From Pollenia angustigena (taxonomy: Eukaryota > Arthropoda > Insecta > Diptera > Polleniidae), in the NCBI GenBank assembly GCA_930367215.1, contig OV884057.1, positions 246,786,830 through 246,850,829 of the forward strand: 64,000 nt of DNA. Reading direction: 5' to 3'. Position numbers and translations under genes: made by a program. Below the pieces are notes generated by a model. That model was not told the DNA's origin. It saw only the letters and a list, made by a program, of their open reading frames with translations, and did not search any database. The number at the start of each line of letters is the position of its first letter. The first letter of the stretch is position 1. Positions 1-10,549 of the stretch are shown in pieces.

Positions 1-510
1 ATTACAAATACGTATGCTTATGTAAAATCTTTACTAGATCTACTTGATCACACTACAGCCAGGATTGTACTGATAGAGTCTGTGAAAATTAAAAATCTTC
101 AAAGATTAATGCTGTACTTTAAATGGATCGTTAGGATAAAGTGAATATAAACAATCATTTCCCGAGGAATCTTATACATTAAACTTGTAGATGAAGATAC
201 AGGCCATGCAGTTTGGCAAAATCCAGCATAATTTTTGTATTTTGTACCAAAAACTTATTAAAATAATCACCAAAATAAAAAAATAAACTTAAAACTTCAT
301 AAACATTTTTTTTTATGTACCTTACATTTACTGGCAATGAAATATGTTGTAACTCTACTGCAGCTGAATATGTTTAAAAATATGCAACCTTTAATATTGG
401 GGCTTGAAAGTCTTCGGGCCGAAGGTTGTAAATTTCTAAAAAAAAAACCTAAGCTAAAAAGCTATTTATAAATGACAGTTGTTAATCTATCTCCCTTCTA
501 TCTTCTATCT
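1..510. other. AT-rich sequence without recognised gene
   Basis: I see no open frame of note, no structured RNA and no terminal repeats here. A short palindrome (cttcgggccgaag) lies near 412-425. The last bases (tcttctatct, 501-510) may already belong to the Helitron that follows, because its 5' end is ambiguous over about 10 bases. Confidence 0.5.
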
Positions 511-536
511 TCTATATATATAAAATAGGATGTGTG

Positions 537-556
537 TATGTATGTATGTATGTATG

Positions 557-586
<30 letters not shown>
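537..586. repeat. (TATG)n microsatellite
   Basis: An uninterrupted run of about twelve TATG units lies just inside the Helitron 5' end, a position where Helitron-like elements often carry microsatellites. The opposite-strand frame across it reads Thr-Tyr-Ile-His repeats and is not a gene. Confidence 0.9.
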
Positions 587-587
<1 letters not shown>

Positions 588-751
588 CGTATGGACTCCA
601 AAACGGCTGGGCCGATTTTGAATTTTCAGGGAATCTTCAGAATATTCAGGTGGGTGACACTGTGCAGTCTGATTTTTGATTTTCGGTCTGCGGGCGGAGA
701 GTCGTGGCAAAATCCAATTTTCATATTGTATCACCAATGACATCTATATAA

Positions 752-1300
752 TTGGACGATTTTTTCTTTAAAATGATTGCCATGGTCTAACTAAGATTTA
801 TTTGAAAAGATAATTTTACGCCCACTTTTTTCGAATTACCTAAAATCAGAAAACGACTCCATCGATTTGACAAATTTTTCTTTCAAATGTTCGTATTAAT
901 CCATTTTAAGTTTTCATAGAAAGAAAAATTAACCACGCATACTTTAACGCCCACTTTTTCTATTTAGCGCATAACTTGAGAACGGCATGACCGATTTGGA
1001 CGATTTTTTCTTTAAAATGATTGCCATGGTCCAACTTAGGTTTTTACGAAAAGATCATTTTGCCCCGCCTACTTTTTCCGATTTACCTAAAATCAAAAAA
1101 CGGCTCCATCGATTTGACTAATTTTTCTTTTAAATGTTCGTATTAATCTATTTTAAGTTTTCATCGAAAGAAAAATTTACCACGCCTACTTTTACGCCCA
1201 CTTTTTCTATTAAGCGCATAACTTGAGAACGGCTTGACCGATTTGGACGATTTTTTCTTTAAAATCATCGCCATGGTCCAACTTAGGTTTTTGCGCCCAC
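752..1300 (+). repeat. About 245-bp tandem repeat inside the Helitron
   Basis: The block 'ttggacgattttttcttt' recurs at 752, 996 and 1243 (spacing 244 and 247 bp). In each unit it is followed by 'gccatggtc' and a run of 'acgcccactttttc' motifs. The third unit is shorter. Unit divergence is low by eye, so the array probably expanded within the element family. Confidence 0.8.
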
Positions 1301-1445
1301 TTTAACGCCCACTTTTTTCGATTTACCTAAAATCGAATTGACTAATTTTTCTTCCAAATGTTCGTATCTTTTCAACGGATTTTAAAAATCGAACGCAAAC
1401 ATTTCTCCTAATTTGGACAGGACAACGTCTTTCGGGTCAGCTAGT

Positions 1446-2886
1446 ACAATTATAAAATGTGTTTTTAACTGCTTATAACAGTTGGGCTGAAACCAAAAAA
1501 GTATTCATTAAAGCAGCAGAACATCATGTCGGCTATAAAAATAATGTCCGTAAAGAGTGGATAAGCGAGAAAACCTGGAAACTCGTATTAGGAAGAAAAG
1601 AAGCAAAAGCAGCTATCAATTCCAGCAGAACACGATCTGAAAAATCAAGATGTCAACAACTGCGTAGCGACCTTAATCGCAAAGTAAAACGAAGCGCACG
1701 TCGAGATAAACGGAATTGGGCCAACAACATAGCTAAAGAAGCACAAGCGGCCGCTGAAACAAATCGGGCTAGAGACCTATATCGCGCTGCAAGGAAATTA
1801 ACCAAAAATACAATTTCCATCGGTAAACCCTTAAAAGACGACTCTGGACAACTTGTTACATCCAAGGAACAACAACTGAATCTCTGGGAAACATTTTATT
1901 CCAATATGCTTTCCACGCCCCAACCCACGCTTCAAACCTCGCACAGTACGATATGCAACTGCGCCACACATACTCCGAACCCAAATATCACCATCGACAG
2001 CCCTGGTATCACAGAAATATCCGAGGCAATTAAACTATTAAAAAACAATAAAGCTCCAGGCTCAGATAATATTTCCCCAGAGCTGCTTTCAATTGACCCA
2101 ATAACTAGTGCTCAGCTACTGGCTCCCGTTATAACAAACTTCTGGCTGACTAAAACTCTTCCAGAGGAGCTCGCGGAAGGCGTGATTATTAATCTTCCTA
2201 AAAAAGGGGACCTAACCGCCCGCAAAAATTGGAGAGGCATAACACTTCTGAGCTCAGAAAAGAACAAGCCGGCTTTCGTGCGCACAAATCATGCATAGAC
2301 CATGTAAATAGCTTAAGGTTTATTGTGGAACAATCAGTAGAATGGATGTCACCACTATACCTAACATTTATAGATTTTGAAAAGGCATTCGACACCATAA
2401 ATCACACTTCTATATGGAAAGCACTAGCGTGTAAAGGAGTTCCCAATAAACTAATAGATCTCATCAAGGGCATATACGCCAATGCCACCTGCAGCAACTC
2501 GAGACATACAAGCCATACAAGTTTTCATAAATAAATGTCTACGCAAGATTCTGCGGGTATACTGGCCCTCAACAATTTCCAACACTCGACTGTGGTCAGA
2601 AACCAACCAACAACCGATTCAAAATGAAATCCGCAAGCGAAAATGGTCCTGGATAGGTCACACTTTGCGAAAACCACCAGAAGATATAGCAAAACAAGCT
2701 TTAGAGTGGAACCCACAAGGCAGTCGCCGTTCACGACGTCCATCGCATACCTGAAAACGCCAGATAACAATTGAGATGTCCAAACTAAACCTAAATTGGA
2801 ATGAACTTAAACATCGAGCATCGGATCGAGAATATTGGAAGCAACTTGTTTTGGCCCTATGCTCCTTGTAGGAGTTTAAAGGAGCT

Positions 2887-2888
<2 letters not shown>
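1446..2888 (+). pseudogene. Truncated, frameshifted non-LTR retrotransposon (LINE) pol fragment
   Basis: The first frame (1459-2298) carries the linker before the reverse transcriptase and its first motifs: NNKAPGSDNIS, then LPKKGD and NWRGITLLS. The reading then shifts to 2229-2534, with FIDFEKAFD (first catalytic Asp at about 2372). A third stretch (2482-2754) joins straight to the C-terminal tail with KWSWIGHTLRKP and WNPQGSRR. The central RT segment with the Y-x-D-D box is deleted, and the endonuclease and ORF1 are missing, so it is dead. The tail motif is typical of a LINE group widespread in animals whose clade I cannot name with certainty. The body ends 'ctccttgtaggagtttaaaggagc' just before a TA microsatellite. 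A related fragment lies at 39355-39565. Confidence 0.8.

Positions 2889-2943
<55 letters not shown>
2889..2943. repeat. (TA)n microsatellite, probable LINE 3' tail
   Basis: About 55 bp of almost pure TA directly follows the LINE remnant. The position suggests the simple-repeat tail that LINEs of this type leave at their 3' end. Confidence 0.75.
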
Positions 2944-2945
<2 letters not shown>

Positions 2946-4204
2946 CTTTTTTCTATTATTAGACTTTTAAGATTGAAAATAATAAAAGCTTAAAGTACCA
3001 CCTATTCAACAAAACCAGAATTTTACCGAAATACCCATCCATTCAAAAGATACAGGTTTTTAATCCATACATTACCAAAATTTTCCACTGTGCCTTAAAT
3101 TAAAAAATTAAAAATTAACTCTTTTCAAAAAAGGACAAAAAAATTCTTTGATTTTGCTTATACCTAAAATAAAATAAATGTCTTCTAAAATCGCTAATTA
3201 CAAAATATTTATTTTATTTTCTTACATTTGTGGGAGTTTTTGTTTGAACTCTTTTGAAACTTAGTTCTGTGTCGAAATAAGATTTAACAACAGATAAAAT
3301 TATAAAACAAACTTCTTTTACAACAGCTACTAAAATTAATTTTACAAGCCGCCTACCGCAAAAAAAAAAGACACACAAACTTTAACTAAAATTTCTATCT
3401 TAAATCTGAATGTAAACAAATGAACTTGAATACAAACAGTGATGAATTGAGTTGTAGTATTAGAAATTTATAAACTTTCTTGTGTATCTTGTAACTAATG
3501 CTAACATTTTAATCATTATATAAAGCCAAAAGTCTTTTTAATTAAATTCTTAGATCTAACATTTTTCTAGATAAATGAATCTATGTAGAAAAAGTATTTT
3601 TCACATTCCTTTACATCTTTTTTTTTAATGCCTAAAACAATTTTTTTTGTTCTTTGCAGAGAATCAGGTTTTCCGGAAAATAAAGTTTTGTTCGCATAAA
3701 CTCTATCACAGGGACCCAGTCTAGCTGTTCTCAGCTCAATTTAATTAAATCAGTTCTTGCTACACAATTTTCATTACTTTGTATGCGAAACGTTACAGAT
3801 TCGAAACCTGCTCCTGCCACTGTCATGCATGTGCTTGTATAGTGAAGCTCTTAGTAATAGATATAAGTAATATTTCATTTCATTTTATATCGTTAAGTTT
3901 ATTCTAGTTCTCCATTTCAAATGCAATCATGTTTCGAGTGGTCACATCTTTAGACTTTACTACCAAGACTACTTAGACTCAAATACAAACATGCACATGA
4001 ACATTACACTAAAACACATATAAAATATACTATATGTTGCTTCATAATAAGTATAGTATACTTTTGCGGGTTAAGTTATAACAGTCATTTGTCTATAAGT
4101 TTGTTTGAATGTATCTGTTACTGTGACCAAGTAAATGTTTGTTTTTAGAGTTTTTGGCTTGTTGTATATAAGCAAGTAATGCATACTCACATATATTATT
4201 TTTT
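2944..4204. other. AT-rich stretch, no gene recognised
   Basis: This 1.2-kb stretch has no long open frame, no clear terminal repeats and no RNA gene. A pyrimidine tract ending in 'ctttgcag' near 3650-3659 resembles a splice acceptor. Nothing downstream reads as an exon, so I do not annotate it. Confidence 0.5.
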
Positions 4205-4410
4205 TAAACCCACAACACAATATTGGAGAGGGTATTATGCTTTTGGGCTAATGTTTGCAACACCTTAATACATATATTTACCTTAAGTATGCTGATCGAC
4301 TAACAGGTCGGTCGCAATTTCGGAGATAATTTGATGAAATTTTGTGCATTGTAGGGAGATCGAACGTTTATTATTCGACTGGTTTTAACCGGTTTTTTAG
4401 TTTTGCTGAT
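4205..4410 (+). repeat. Fragment of repeat family A (mini-me-like)
   Basis: The stretch 'gagggtattatgcttttgggctaatgt', 'agtatgctgatcgact' and 'ggtcgcaatttcggagataatttgatgaaattt' matches the left part of the fuller copy at 21065-21674. Only the left part is preserved. Family A is non-coding. Confidence 0.6.
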
Positions 4411-4439
4411 TCGAATACCAAATTAACCCGTTATTTTTT

Positions 4440-5450
4440 TTATGGTATGTAAAAACGCCAATTACGTTCCTCTCAAAATATGGACTGTATTAAGGGTGGA
4501 TCTGGTACTGCAATCACTTGGGGTTCGTTCCAAAAATACCACCGAAATCTTGGAAAAGAATATGAATAAAAAAGTGATTTGTTGCCCAATATAAAAAATT
4601 TTTCTTCCAAATGAAAACACTTTCCTGTTTAGATTTCACGTTATAAAACTTAGATTTTATTTAAATTTCAAAACTTTAAATTTCCACGATCAAGAAATCT
4701 TACTTTACACTATGGCGGTTATACAATGAATAAAAACAAATTCTTCTAAAAAAAAACCTTATTTTTCTTTAGCACTGATATTTAGTCAGGACACAACCCT
4801 TTTTTATACCAAAAGTATCTACCAAGGCTTTTAAAACTGTTTTGCCATATTTTGTTTATTTTGTAACCAAATGTTACAAAACCAACAAAAAACAAAAAAA
4901 AATTAAATAAATAGAAAAATATCACCTTTTTTTCTCCAACTAATCCCAAAAACTCTATCCCATCCAAATATCCGGTTCGAAGGACCAATAAAAACGCCGA
5001 TACGTCTTGTAAAGGTCCGGACGAAACGCCAATACGTTTCGTCGAGTGTGGACTGTATATATGGGTGTATTTGGGCTACAGCTCCAAAATACCAGCCAAG
5101 GATTCAAACACCTTGGTATATTCCCCGAGAGAACGCCGATTGCGTGGTCCGGGCGAAACGCCGATACGTTTCGTGGAGTGTATAGGGTGGCTTTGGGATT
5201 CAGCGCTAAAATATCCAACAAGTATCCAAGCAACTTGGTGATATTAAAAAGGCTGGAAAGAGAGCTAGAAAAAAGCACAGATATTTAAAACGAAAGAAAA
5301 GCACTTCTAACAATATAAAAACACTTTCCTTGTTTTCCGAAACGTTATAAAGGTTCCATTTATTTAATGCAAAAATACAAAATTTATTATAATATATAAA
5401 TCTTCTAAACGATTTAAATAATTTAAGTTAAAAACGCGAGTATAAAAAAA
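4440..5450 (+). repeat. Diverged tandem duplication with internal GTTTCGT palindromes
   Basis: A module starting 'aacgccgat' and containing acgaaacg-ccaata-cgtttcgt (8-bp inverted arms) occurs twice at 4990-5110 and 5130-5255. A more worn version sits at 4450-4560. A second module ('acactttcct...acgttataaa') follows the first and last units, at about 4610-4690 and 5320-5390. An 80-codon frame crosses the repeats (5046-5288), but it starts and stops inside them and shows no known domain. Origin unknown; worn LTRs of an old retroelement are one possibility. Confidence 0.5.
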
Positions 5451-5623
5451 AAACAGCCGACCAGTATGGCTTTTAAACAACGATTCGACTTCAGTTACAA
5501 TAATAAAAAGCTAAGAATAAATACATACAAATTAAAAGAAAAATTTAAAATATAATAGATGATGACAGTGCCGCCTCAAGTTGTCAATTCGTCTTAGGGC
5601 ACATCATCATTCAAAATAGAAAC

Positions 5624-5920
5624 CAGGGATGGGAAATCCGCTACCTTCGGTTCAGACGTGAACATCTGAAAATATTTTTTGAAAATGAAACGATTTAAAA
5701 TCAATAATTTCGTTCTTATTTTCTTAAAAAATAGATTTTTAATTCAATTCTTATTTCGTGTCAATATCATTTTTAATTTTACATTATAAATGTCAGTTAA
5801 ATGTATTTTAAACAAAAAATTAAGACTATAATTCAGAAATGGATTTTAAAATCGCTGAAAATACATTGCACCTTTCAAAAACGATCGTTTTAAAATCGAT
5901 CGATTTTCATCACATACCTG
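5624..5920. mobile_element. hAT-like MITE, worn copy
   Basis: The ends read CAGGGATGGGAAA and, reversed, CAGGTATGTGATGAAAATCG. Such CAGGG/CAGG ends are common in hAT elements. The right half (from about 5800) matches the left half of the element at 42850-43119 in reverse orientation, so they are one family. No target duplication is legible. Confidence 0.5.
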
Positions 5921-6075
5921 CTAATCTTCATATGAAATAAAAACCACTTCATAAAACACCTGCTTAACTATGCATTAGTGATACTAGACATTTCTATTAG
6001 GCATGACAGAGTGCGCTAACTTTCGATTTCGAAATGCTACAACCTCTTATTTTGTAAGATTTTGATATATGTGTA

Positions 6076-6230
6076 TTAGGGTGGCACCGGAATTTTAACT
6101 TTCGATTTTCGCAGGCGGAATATTGTGCCGATTGGTTTAAAATAAAACTGGTAAAAATTTCAGCAATATCGGACCACTTTAAGTGCTGCCCCAAAGAGGT
6201 CAAAGGTCAAATTTAAGTGAATTCTATATT
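6076..6230 (+). repeat. 'AGGGTGGCAC' repeat, copy 1
   Basis: It starts AGGGTGGCACCGGAATTTTA and contains 'tgctgccccaaagaggtcaaaggt'. A second copy lies in reverse at 13330-13525, sharing both the terminal AGGGTGGCAC and the 'gtgctgccc-aaagaggtcaaaggt' block. It is non-coding and its class is unknown. Confidence 0.6.
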
Positions 6231-6457
6231 TATATTAGGATTTTCTTGGTTTGGCACGAAAATTTTTTATTAATTTTATGAAGGGTGTTTGGAATATTTT
6301 GTGAATATTTTTTTGAAAAATTAACCCTTCTGAGCTTATAAGGGGATTTCTTAACGCATACAAAACTTTATATTCAGCAAGTTTTTCTTTTTTGAAATAT
6401 AAGTTCTTTTAACAAATTTAAGAATATTAGCCCATTTTATATTGGATTAAAATGAAT

Positions 6458-6580
6458 GTTCAACATGTTTCATTTCTCGAATTTATTCTATGAGCTAAAT
6501 TTCAGTTATGTATTTTATAAAGCTTTTTTGTAATAGTTCTATTCCTTCAATTTTTCAGAAATGACTTTATAAAATGACTT
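6458..6580 (+). repeat. Single arm of a palindromic repeat
   Basis: The segment 'tctcgaatttattctatgag' through 'aagcttttttgtaatagttc' matches both arms of the near-perfect palindrome at 56879-57100. Here only one arm plus part of the loop is present. Confidence 0.7.
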
Positions 6581-6589
6581 TATTAATGA

Positions 6590-7485
6590 CTGCTAATTTT
6601 TTTAGGGTCTAATTAATAAAAATGTATTGTTTCAGCTTTAATGAATACAATAGTTATCAAACACTTTTTGTTTTATAAACCATTAATAAAAAATCTAATT
6701 TATAAACGCTTAATAGGAGTGGATTAACAATTAAACGTTTATATTGCTTTTGTATTATTATGTTGGCAACATCATGATATTTTAATTGTAATTTTTGTAA
6801 TAGTGATGCATACAACTAGGGATGAAACGATACGAGTAAATAAAAATATCATACAACGAACGAATTTAAGTGAATTTCTGTTTTGTTTTCAATTTAAAAT
6901 GAATTTCTGTTTTTTAAAACATAATATTTTAATTTATTTTATGTTTTTTTTTTTTTTTTTGTTAATAAAATACATACTATTGAAATAGAAGCGAAATATG
7001 TAAATCATATTTCAATATCAAATTTTTACTGCTTTAACTCTGTATGTTCCAAAAGAGATTATACAGCTTTATGCTTAATGAATAATTTAACCAATTTTAA
7101 CCAGATGTTTTGAAAATAAGACCTCCTAGGTTTTAACAAAACATTTTTAGCCACATATAACTGCCAAAATATTTTAAGTTCAAATGTTTTCATTTACCTG
7201 AACATTCTGCTTATATATAATATTGGGCAAAATTTGCGCCGGTTTTTTTTTTGTTTTTTTTTTTTTATATGTATGTGCGTACCAATAACGTTTGGGAAAT
7301 TTTTAAATGTCTTAAATTCTCTCATTAGGATTGCTTCCTCTATAAGAGATGAAGGCATTTTAATTTTTCTATTGCCCCAGAGAGTTAAGGCACGAGCCAC
7401 ACACTATTGCTAAAATTGGTTTTTAAATTTCTGGCAGGCACATTTTTCCAAAAATTTAGTTTTAAATCAATCCTATATAATAATA
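6590..7485. other. AT-rich stretch, no gene recognised
   Basis: It contains T homopolymers near 6945 and 7240 but no gene. At 6816 'actagggatgaaacgatacg' looks like a hAT-type left end, yet no matching right end was found. Confidence 0.45.
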
Positions 7486-7489
7486 GTGA

Positions 7490-8350
7490 CCCCATTTTTT
7501 AACATTTAATACTTTTTTTGATGTCTCGAATATATTTAGAGATATCTAGCTCAAGCATTTCCTGATATCCTTAATTTTATAGTTCTCATCGTTTTGCTTC
7601 TTTTGTCACTTTTTGTGCTATGAATCAAATTTTCGATCCAAAAGTTAAAATATTCAAAGCATGTAGGACAAAACATTTTTGTACCGTGCGGCAAACCAAC
7701 AGACGATATACTATGTGGTTTCTACATTGAGTTTTCTTTAACAAATACTATCTATACCTATTTGAAAGACATTTTAAAATATAAGTTTAATGAATGGTAA
7801 AAAGAGGTTTACATTATTTGAAATAAATCTTAATAGCTTTTTATATATATACAATTTGGTTTAAGGATTGATGTTTGACTAATGACGTCAGCAGTCGTCG
7901 ATGGCTGCGAGTGTTAAACGGCAAGCCCTCTGAGGAGATTGAGTGGTTGCAATCGAAACATGTCAGGGTAACCTGTCCGTAAACACCTGGGTTCGAGCCC
8001 AGATTGAGTCAAGAATGAAAAATTATCAATAAATTTTAATTAATTTTCATGTTGTAAAATTCCTTTCTTCATAAAAATAATTTAATGAAAATTAAATTTA
8101 ATGAACTTAAGCCTAATTAAAAATATTAAAAATTTGGATTAAAAACCATAAATAGTTCAATAAAATAACCACAATACTAATAATTATGCAAAAACTTATA
8201 ACGACTTTAAGTTTTAACAGAGAACAAACATAAGTATCTCGCGACCCACGTTATTTTTAACAAAAAAATCCATCAAGCTGCTTATATTTAAAATTAATTC
8301 AAACATTAGTTATCGTTGTTTAGAAAAAAAAATTTTATGCGTATTAAACT
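7490..8350 (+). repeat. Unclassified interspersed repeat, split by a SINE
   Basis: Two blocks match 32890-33680 in the same order: 'cactttttgtgctatgaa' with 'cggcaaacca' (about 7600-7720), and 'ttataacgactttaagttt' with 'attcaaacattagttat' (about 8185-8315). In the other copy the SINE-containing stretch is absent. This shows that 7849-8141 was inserted into an older repeat. Confidence 0.6.
7849..8141 (+). mobile_element. tRNA-derived SINE, copy 1
   Basis: The 5' part resembles a tRNA gene. An A-box-like tggctgcgagtg lies at 7902-7913, and an exact B-box GGTTCGAGCCC at 7990-8000, about 88 bp apart as in tRNAs with a long variable arm. The B box sits in a stem (ctggg/cccag). A true tRNA is excluded because the acceptor and anticodon arms cannot be formed. 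The 3' part is AT-rich and ends 'aagcctaattaaaa'. A near-identical copy is at 28450-28754. The element would be transcribed by RNA polymerase III and moved by a LINE in trans. Confidence 0.65.
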
Positions 8351-8593
8351 TTTTTATTAAAGTTAATAAGAAGACAAAAATGTTTAATTTTTCATGCAAT
8401 TATTAAAATTTTATTTTAACAAACATTGAAATATCAGTTTATTGAACGCTTAAAGAAGGGTAAAGGCTACAATAAATATTTCAAATTTATGAAACGTTTA
8501 TTAAACGTTTAATAGGCTATTAAACATTTATAAATACTCTTTTTTCGACTTTTGCTTATTAAAGACTTATAAAGCTGCAATGAAGTGTTTATG
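8351..8593. other. AT-rich spacer
   Basis: Short AT-rich sequence with several 'attaaacgttt' motifs and no gene. Confidence 0.4.
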
Positions 8594-10379
8594 AATTGAG
8601 GAGGTCCATAACAAAACGCAATAATTACACCATAACATTTTTTTGGATAAACGACAAAATGTAATTTAAGTAAGTAGCACAAAATTTTTTTTTAAAAACA
8701 ATTATTGAGGTATTATTGTCTACAAAAAGTAATATTAATCACAAATTAATTATTTTATCTGACAGTTTGTTTTAAAGTTATTTAGATAACAAATTTGGAA
8801 TTATTGCGTTTTGGTCCGAATCCATAGTATTTATTTAATTTTGCTTTGAACTGTATGAAAATGTTATTCACAATCAACTTAACAAAGGCAAAAGGTATTA
8901 ACTAGGGTCTTTTCCCGGGATTTCCCGTCCCGGGAATTCCGGGGAATTTCACTTATTATATTTCCCGTTTTCCCGGGATTTTTGTTGCGGGATCCCGGGA
9001 AATAAAAAGTTCTTCATAGTTTCAGAAAACAGCTATTTTTACTCTGAAATTTAGTTTTCTTTTCTCTTAAAATTAGCATCTGTGGATGGGTTGTCGATTT
9101 GATCAATTATAAGAAATGTGTACAAACGTAAATCAATGTCTCCTGCGGCAATAAATCTATTAAAAGCAGAATGGGCAGTGCAACAGTTGATAATTAATAA
9201 ATTTAGTGAAGTGATGAATTGATAAAGAACATAAATTCAAAATAAGATGCAGGCTGTAAATTCTCATTGACCATGGACAAGTCTTAAAAATAGGATATAC
9301 ATAAACATATCGCTCCGTTATTGCAACATAGTCGTATCTACAAAAAAAAATCGAGCTTGGTAATATATCCGGGAAGTGCGGGGAAACCGAAATAAAAAAA
9401 TAATGAAACTCGTGTAAGTTACTAAAACATACAATTCGAAAAACACATTGTCCTAAAGATTACAGATGGACCTAATGAAAAGAAATAGTTTGTAAGAAGT
9501 AGTCCGGATGATGCTATTTTTTGCATCAACCTTGACATCAGAAGCATGCAACAACGGTGCACTTTTAATTATTTGTCCAACCTCGGTAAAAAAGTAAACG
9601 AAATTTTTCGGAAACATGGTAATCAGTAAACAAAATCAGAAATATACACTTTGGCGATTCACTAAACGCTTTGAGTGTGTCAGAAAGTAATTTCCTACGC
9701 CGTTAAAAAATGTTAATATATTTATTAAAATATTTTATATATTTTATGATTTTACTTTTTGATCTCATATCTTGAGTACCTCAATTATTATGTTTATTTT
9801 ATCTTGAACTAGATCATCATAATACGGAATTTACTTATAATAGCCAAAGGTAATAATAATTCAAGTTCCGCTTTCAATCTTCAATTAATTTTTGTAGTAT
9901 TTAAGCATTTATTTTACTTACTTTGTAAACAAGTTCCCTCACGTTTGTTTATAAAAGTTTTTTTCATTAATAAAACCAAGTTTACTTTGTATTATTTGTA
10001 TGGAGCGAGATCCCGGGAAATTTAAAAATTTTTCCCGCTTTCCCGGGAATCGAAAAACTCCGGGAAAAAAAAACTCTAGTATTAACTAAACAAAAATTCC
10101 TTACGTTTTACAGTTAAATAAGTGTTACCACACGAGCATAATTTATTTATAAAGTTGACTTTTTTAAATTTCTTGTAGCGATTTATTGCAAAGATGTGTA
10201 ACTATTGCATTTTGCTCTGAACCATTATATTTGATATTGAATTGCAGTGTAGTTATTGAGTTTTGGAATGCTTTGTATTAAAGGTTATATAGATTTCAAT
10301 GTGTAGAATAGGATTCAATCAAAAAATCAAAAAACTTGAAAAATGTAATTATTGCGTTTTGTTATGGACCTCCTCAATT
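8594..10379. mobile_element. Inverted-repeat element (GAGGTCCATAAC ends) carrying a nested hAT
   Basis: The two ends are perfect inverted repeats of about 34 bp, starting AATTGAGGAGGTCCATAACA and running to the inner 'cgcaataattac' (8594-8628 and 10345-10379). Without the nested hAT (8903-10078 plus one target copy) it is about 600 bp and non-coding. Its superfamily is unclear. The MITE at 56396-56720 shares GGAGGTCCATAACA at its left end, which may indicate related transposases. Confidence 0.75.
8903..10078. mobile_element. Non-autonomous hAT element, 1.18 kb
   Basis: An 8-bp target duplication, GTATTAAC, stands at 8895-8902 and 10079-10086. The ends read TAGGGTCTTTTCCCGGG and, reversed, TAGAGTTTTTTTTTCCCGG. 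CCCGGGA motifs cluster in the first and last 100 bp, as subterminal transposase sites often do. The interior has no intact transposase. It is nested inside the inverted-repeat element above. Confidence 0.85.
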
Positions 10380-10549
10380 AGACTGTTAGTTTTTAATAAT
10401 GGGTAAATTACATAATTAAGTGCAATGCTCGCAAATATTCATAAAAATTATTTAAATCTAGCAAAAAGTCACAGGATGGGTTTTTGACAGGATTGTCATA
10501 TTCAAAATTCAATGAAATTTGAGATGGTAACGGCGATAACATTTTAAGA

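Larger units (their letters stand above)
511..1444 (+). mobile_element. Non-autonomous Helitron
   Basis: The left end begins TCTATATATATAAAA, the usual 5' start of insect Helitrons. The right end is 'ggacaacgtctttcgggtc' then 'agCTAG' followed by T, which fits a short hairpin (GGAC/GTCT) before the CTAG-T terminus. There are no terminal inverted repeats and no target duplication, as expected for rolling-circle elements. No Rep or helicase coding sequence is present, so it would need an autonomous partner. The interior is mostly an array of about 245-bp direct repeats. The 5' end could instead be at 501, where an A precedes TCTTCTATC and would satisfy the A^T insertion rule. The 3' end directly abuts the LINE fragment. 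Confidence 0.75.

Noticed and set aside
498..743. Open frame of 81 codons with His-Thr-Tyr-Ile repeats
   Set aside because: It is the reverse reading of the TATG microsatellite and the Helitron end.
3640..3720. Polypyrimidine tract and 'ctttgcag' resembling a splice acceptor
   Set aside because: No open exon follows and no donor or coding signal supports it; such tracts are common in AT-rich DNA.
5046..5288. 80-codon frame that might be a small gene
   Set aside because: It lies wholly within a tandem duplication, and its start and stop depend on repeat wear.
7900..8005. Genuine tRNA gene
   Set aside because: B box and a T-stem-like hairpin exist, but no cloverleaf with acceptor and anticodon stems can be drawn, and the same 290-bp unit recurs elsewhere as a repeat.
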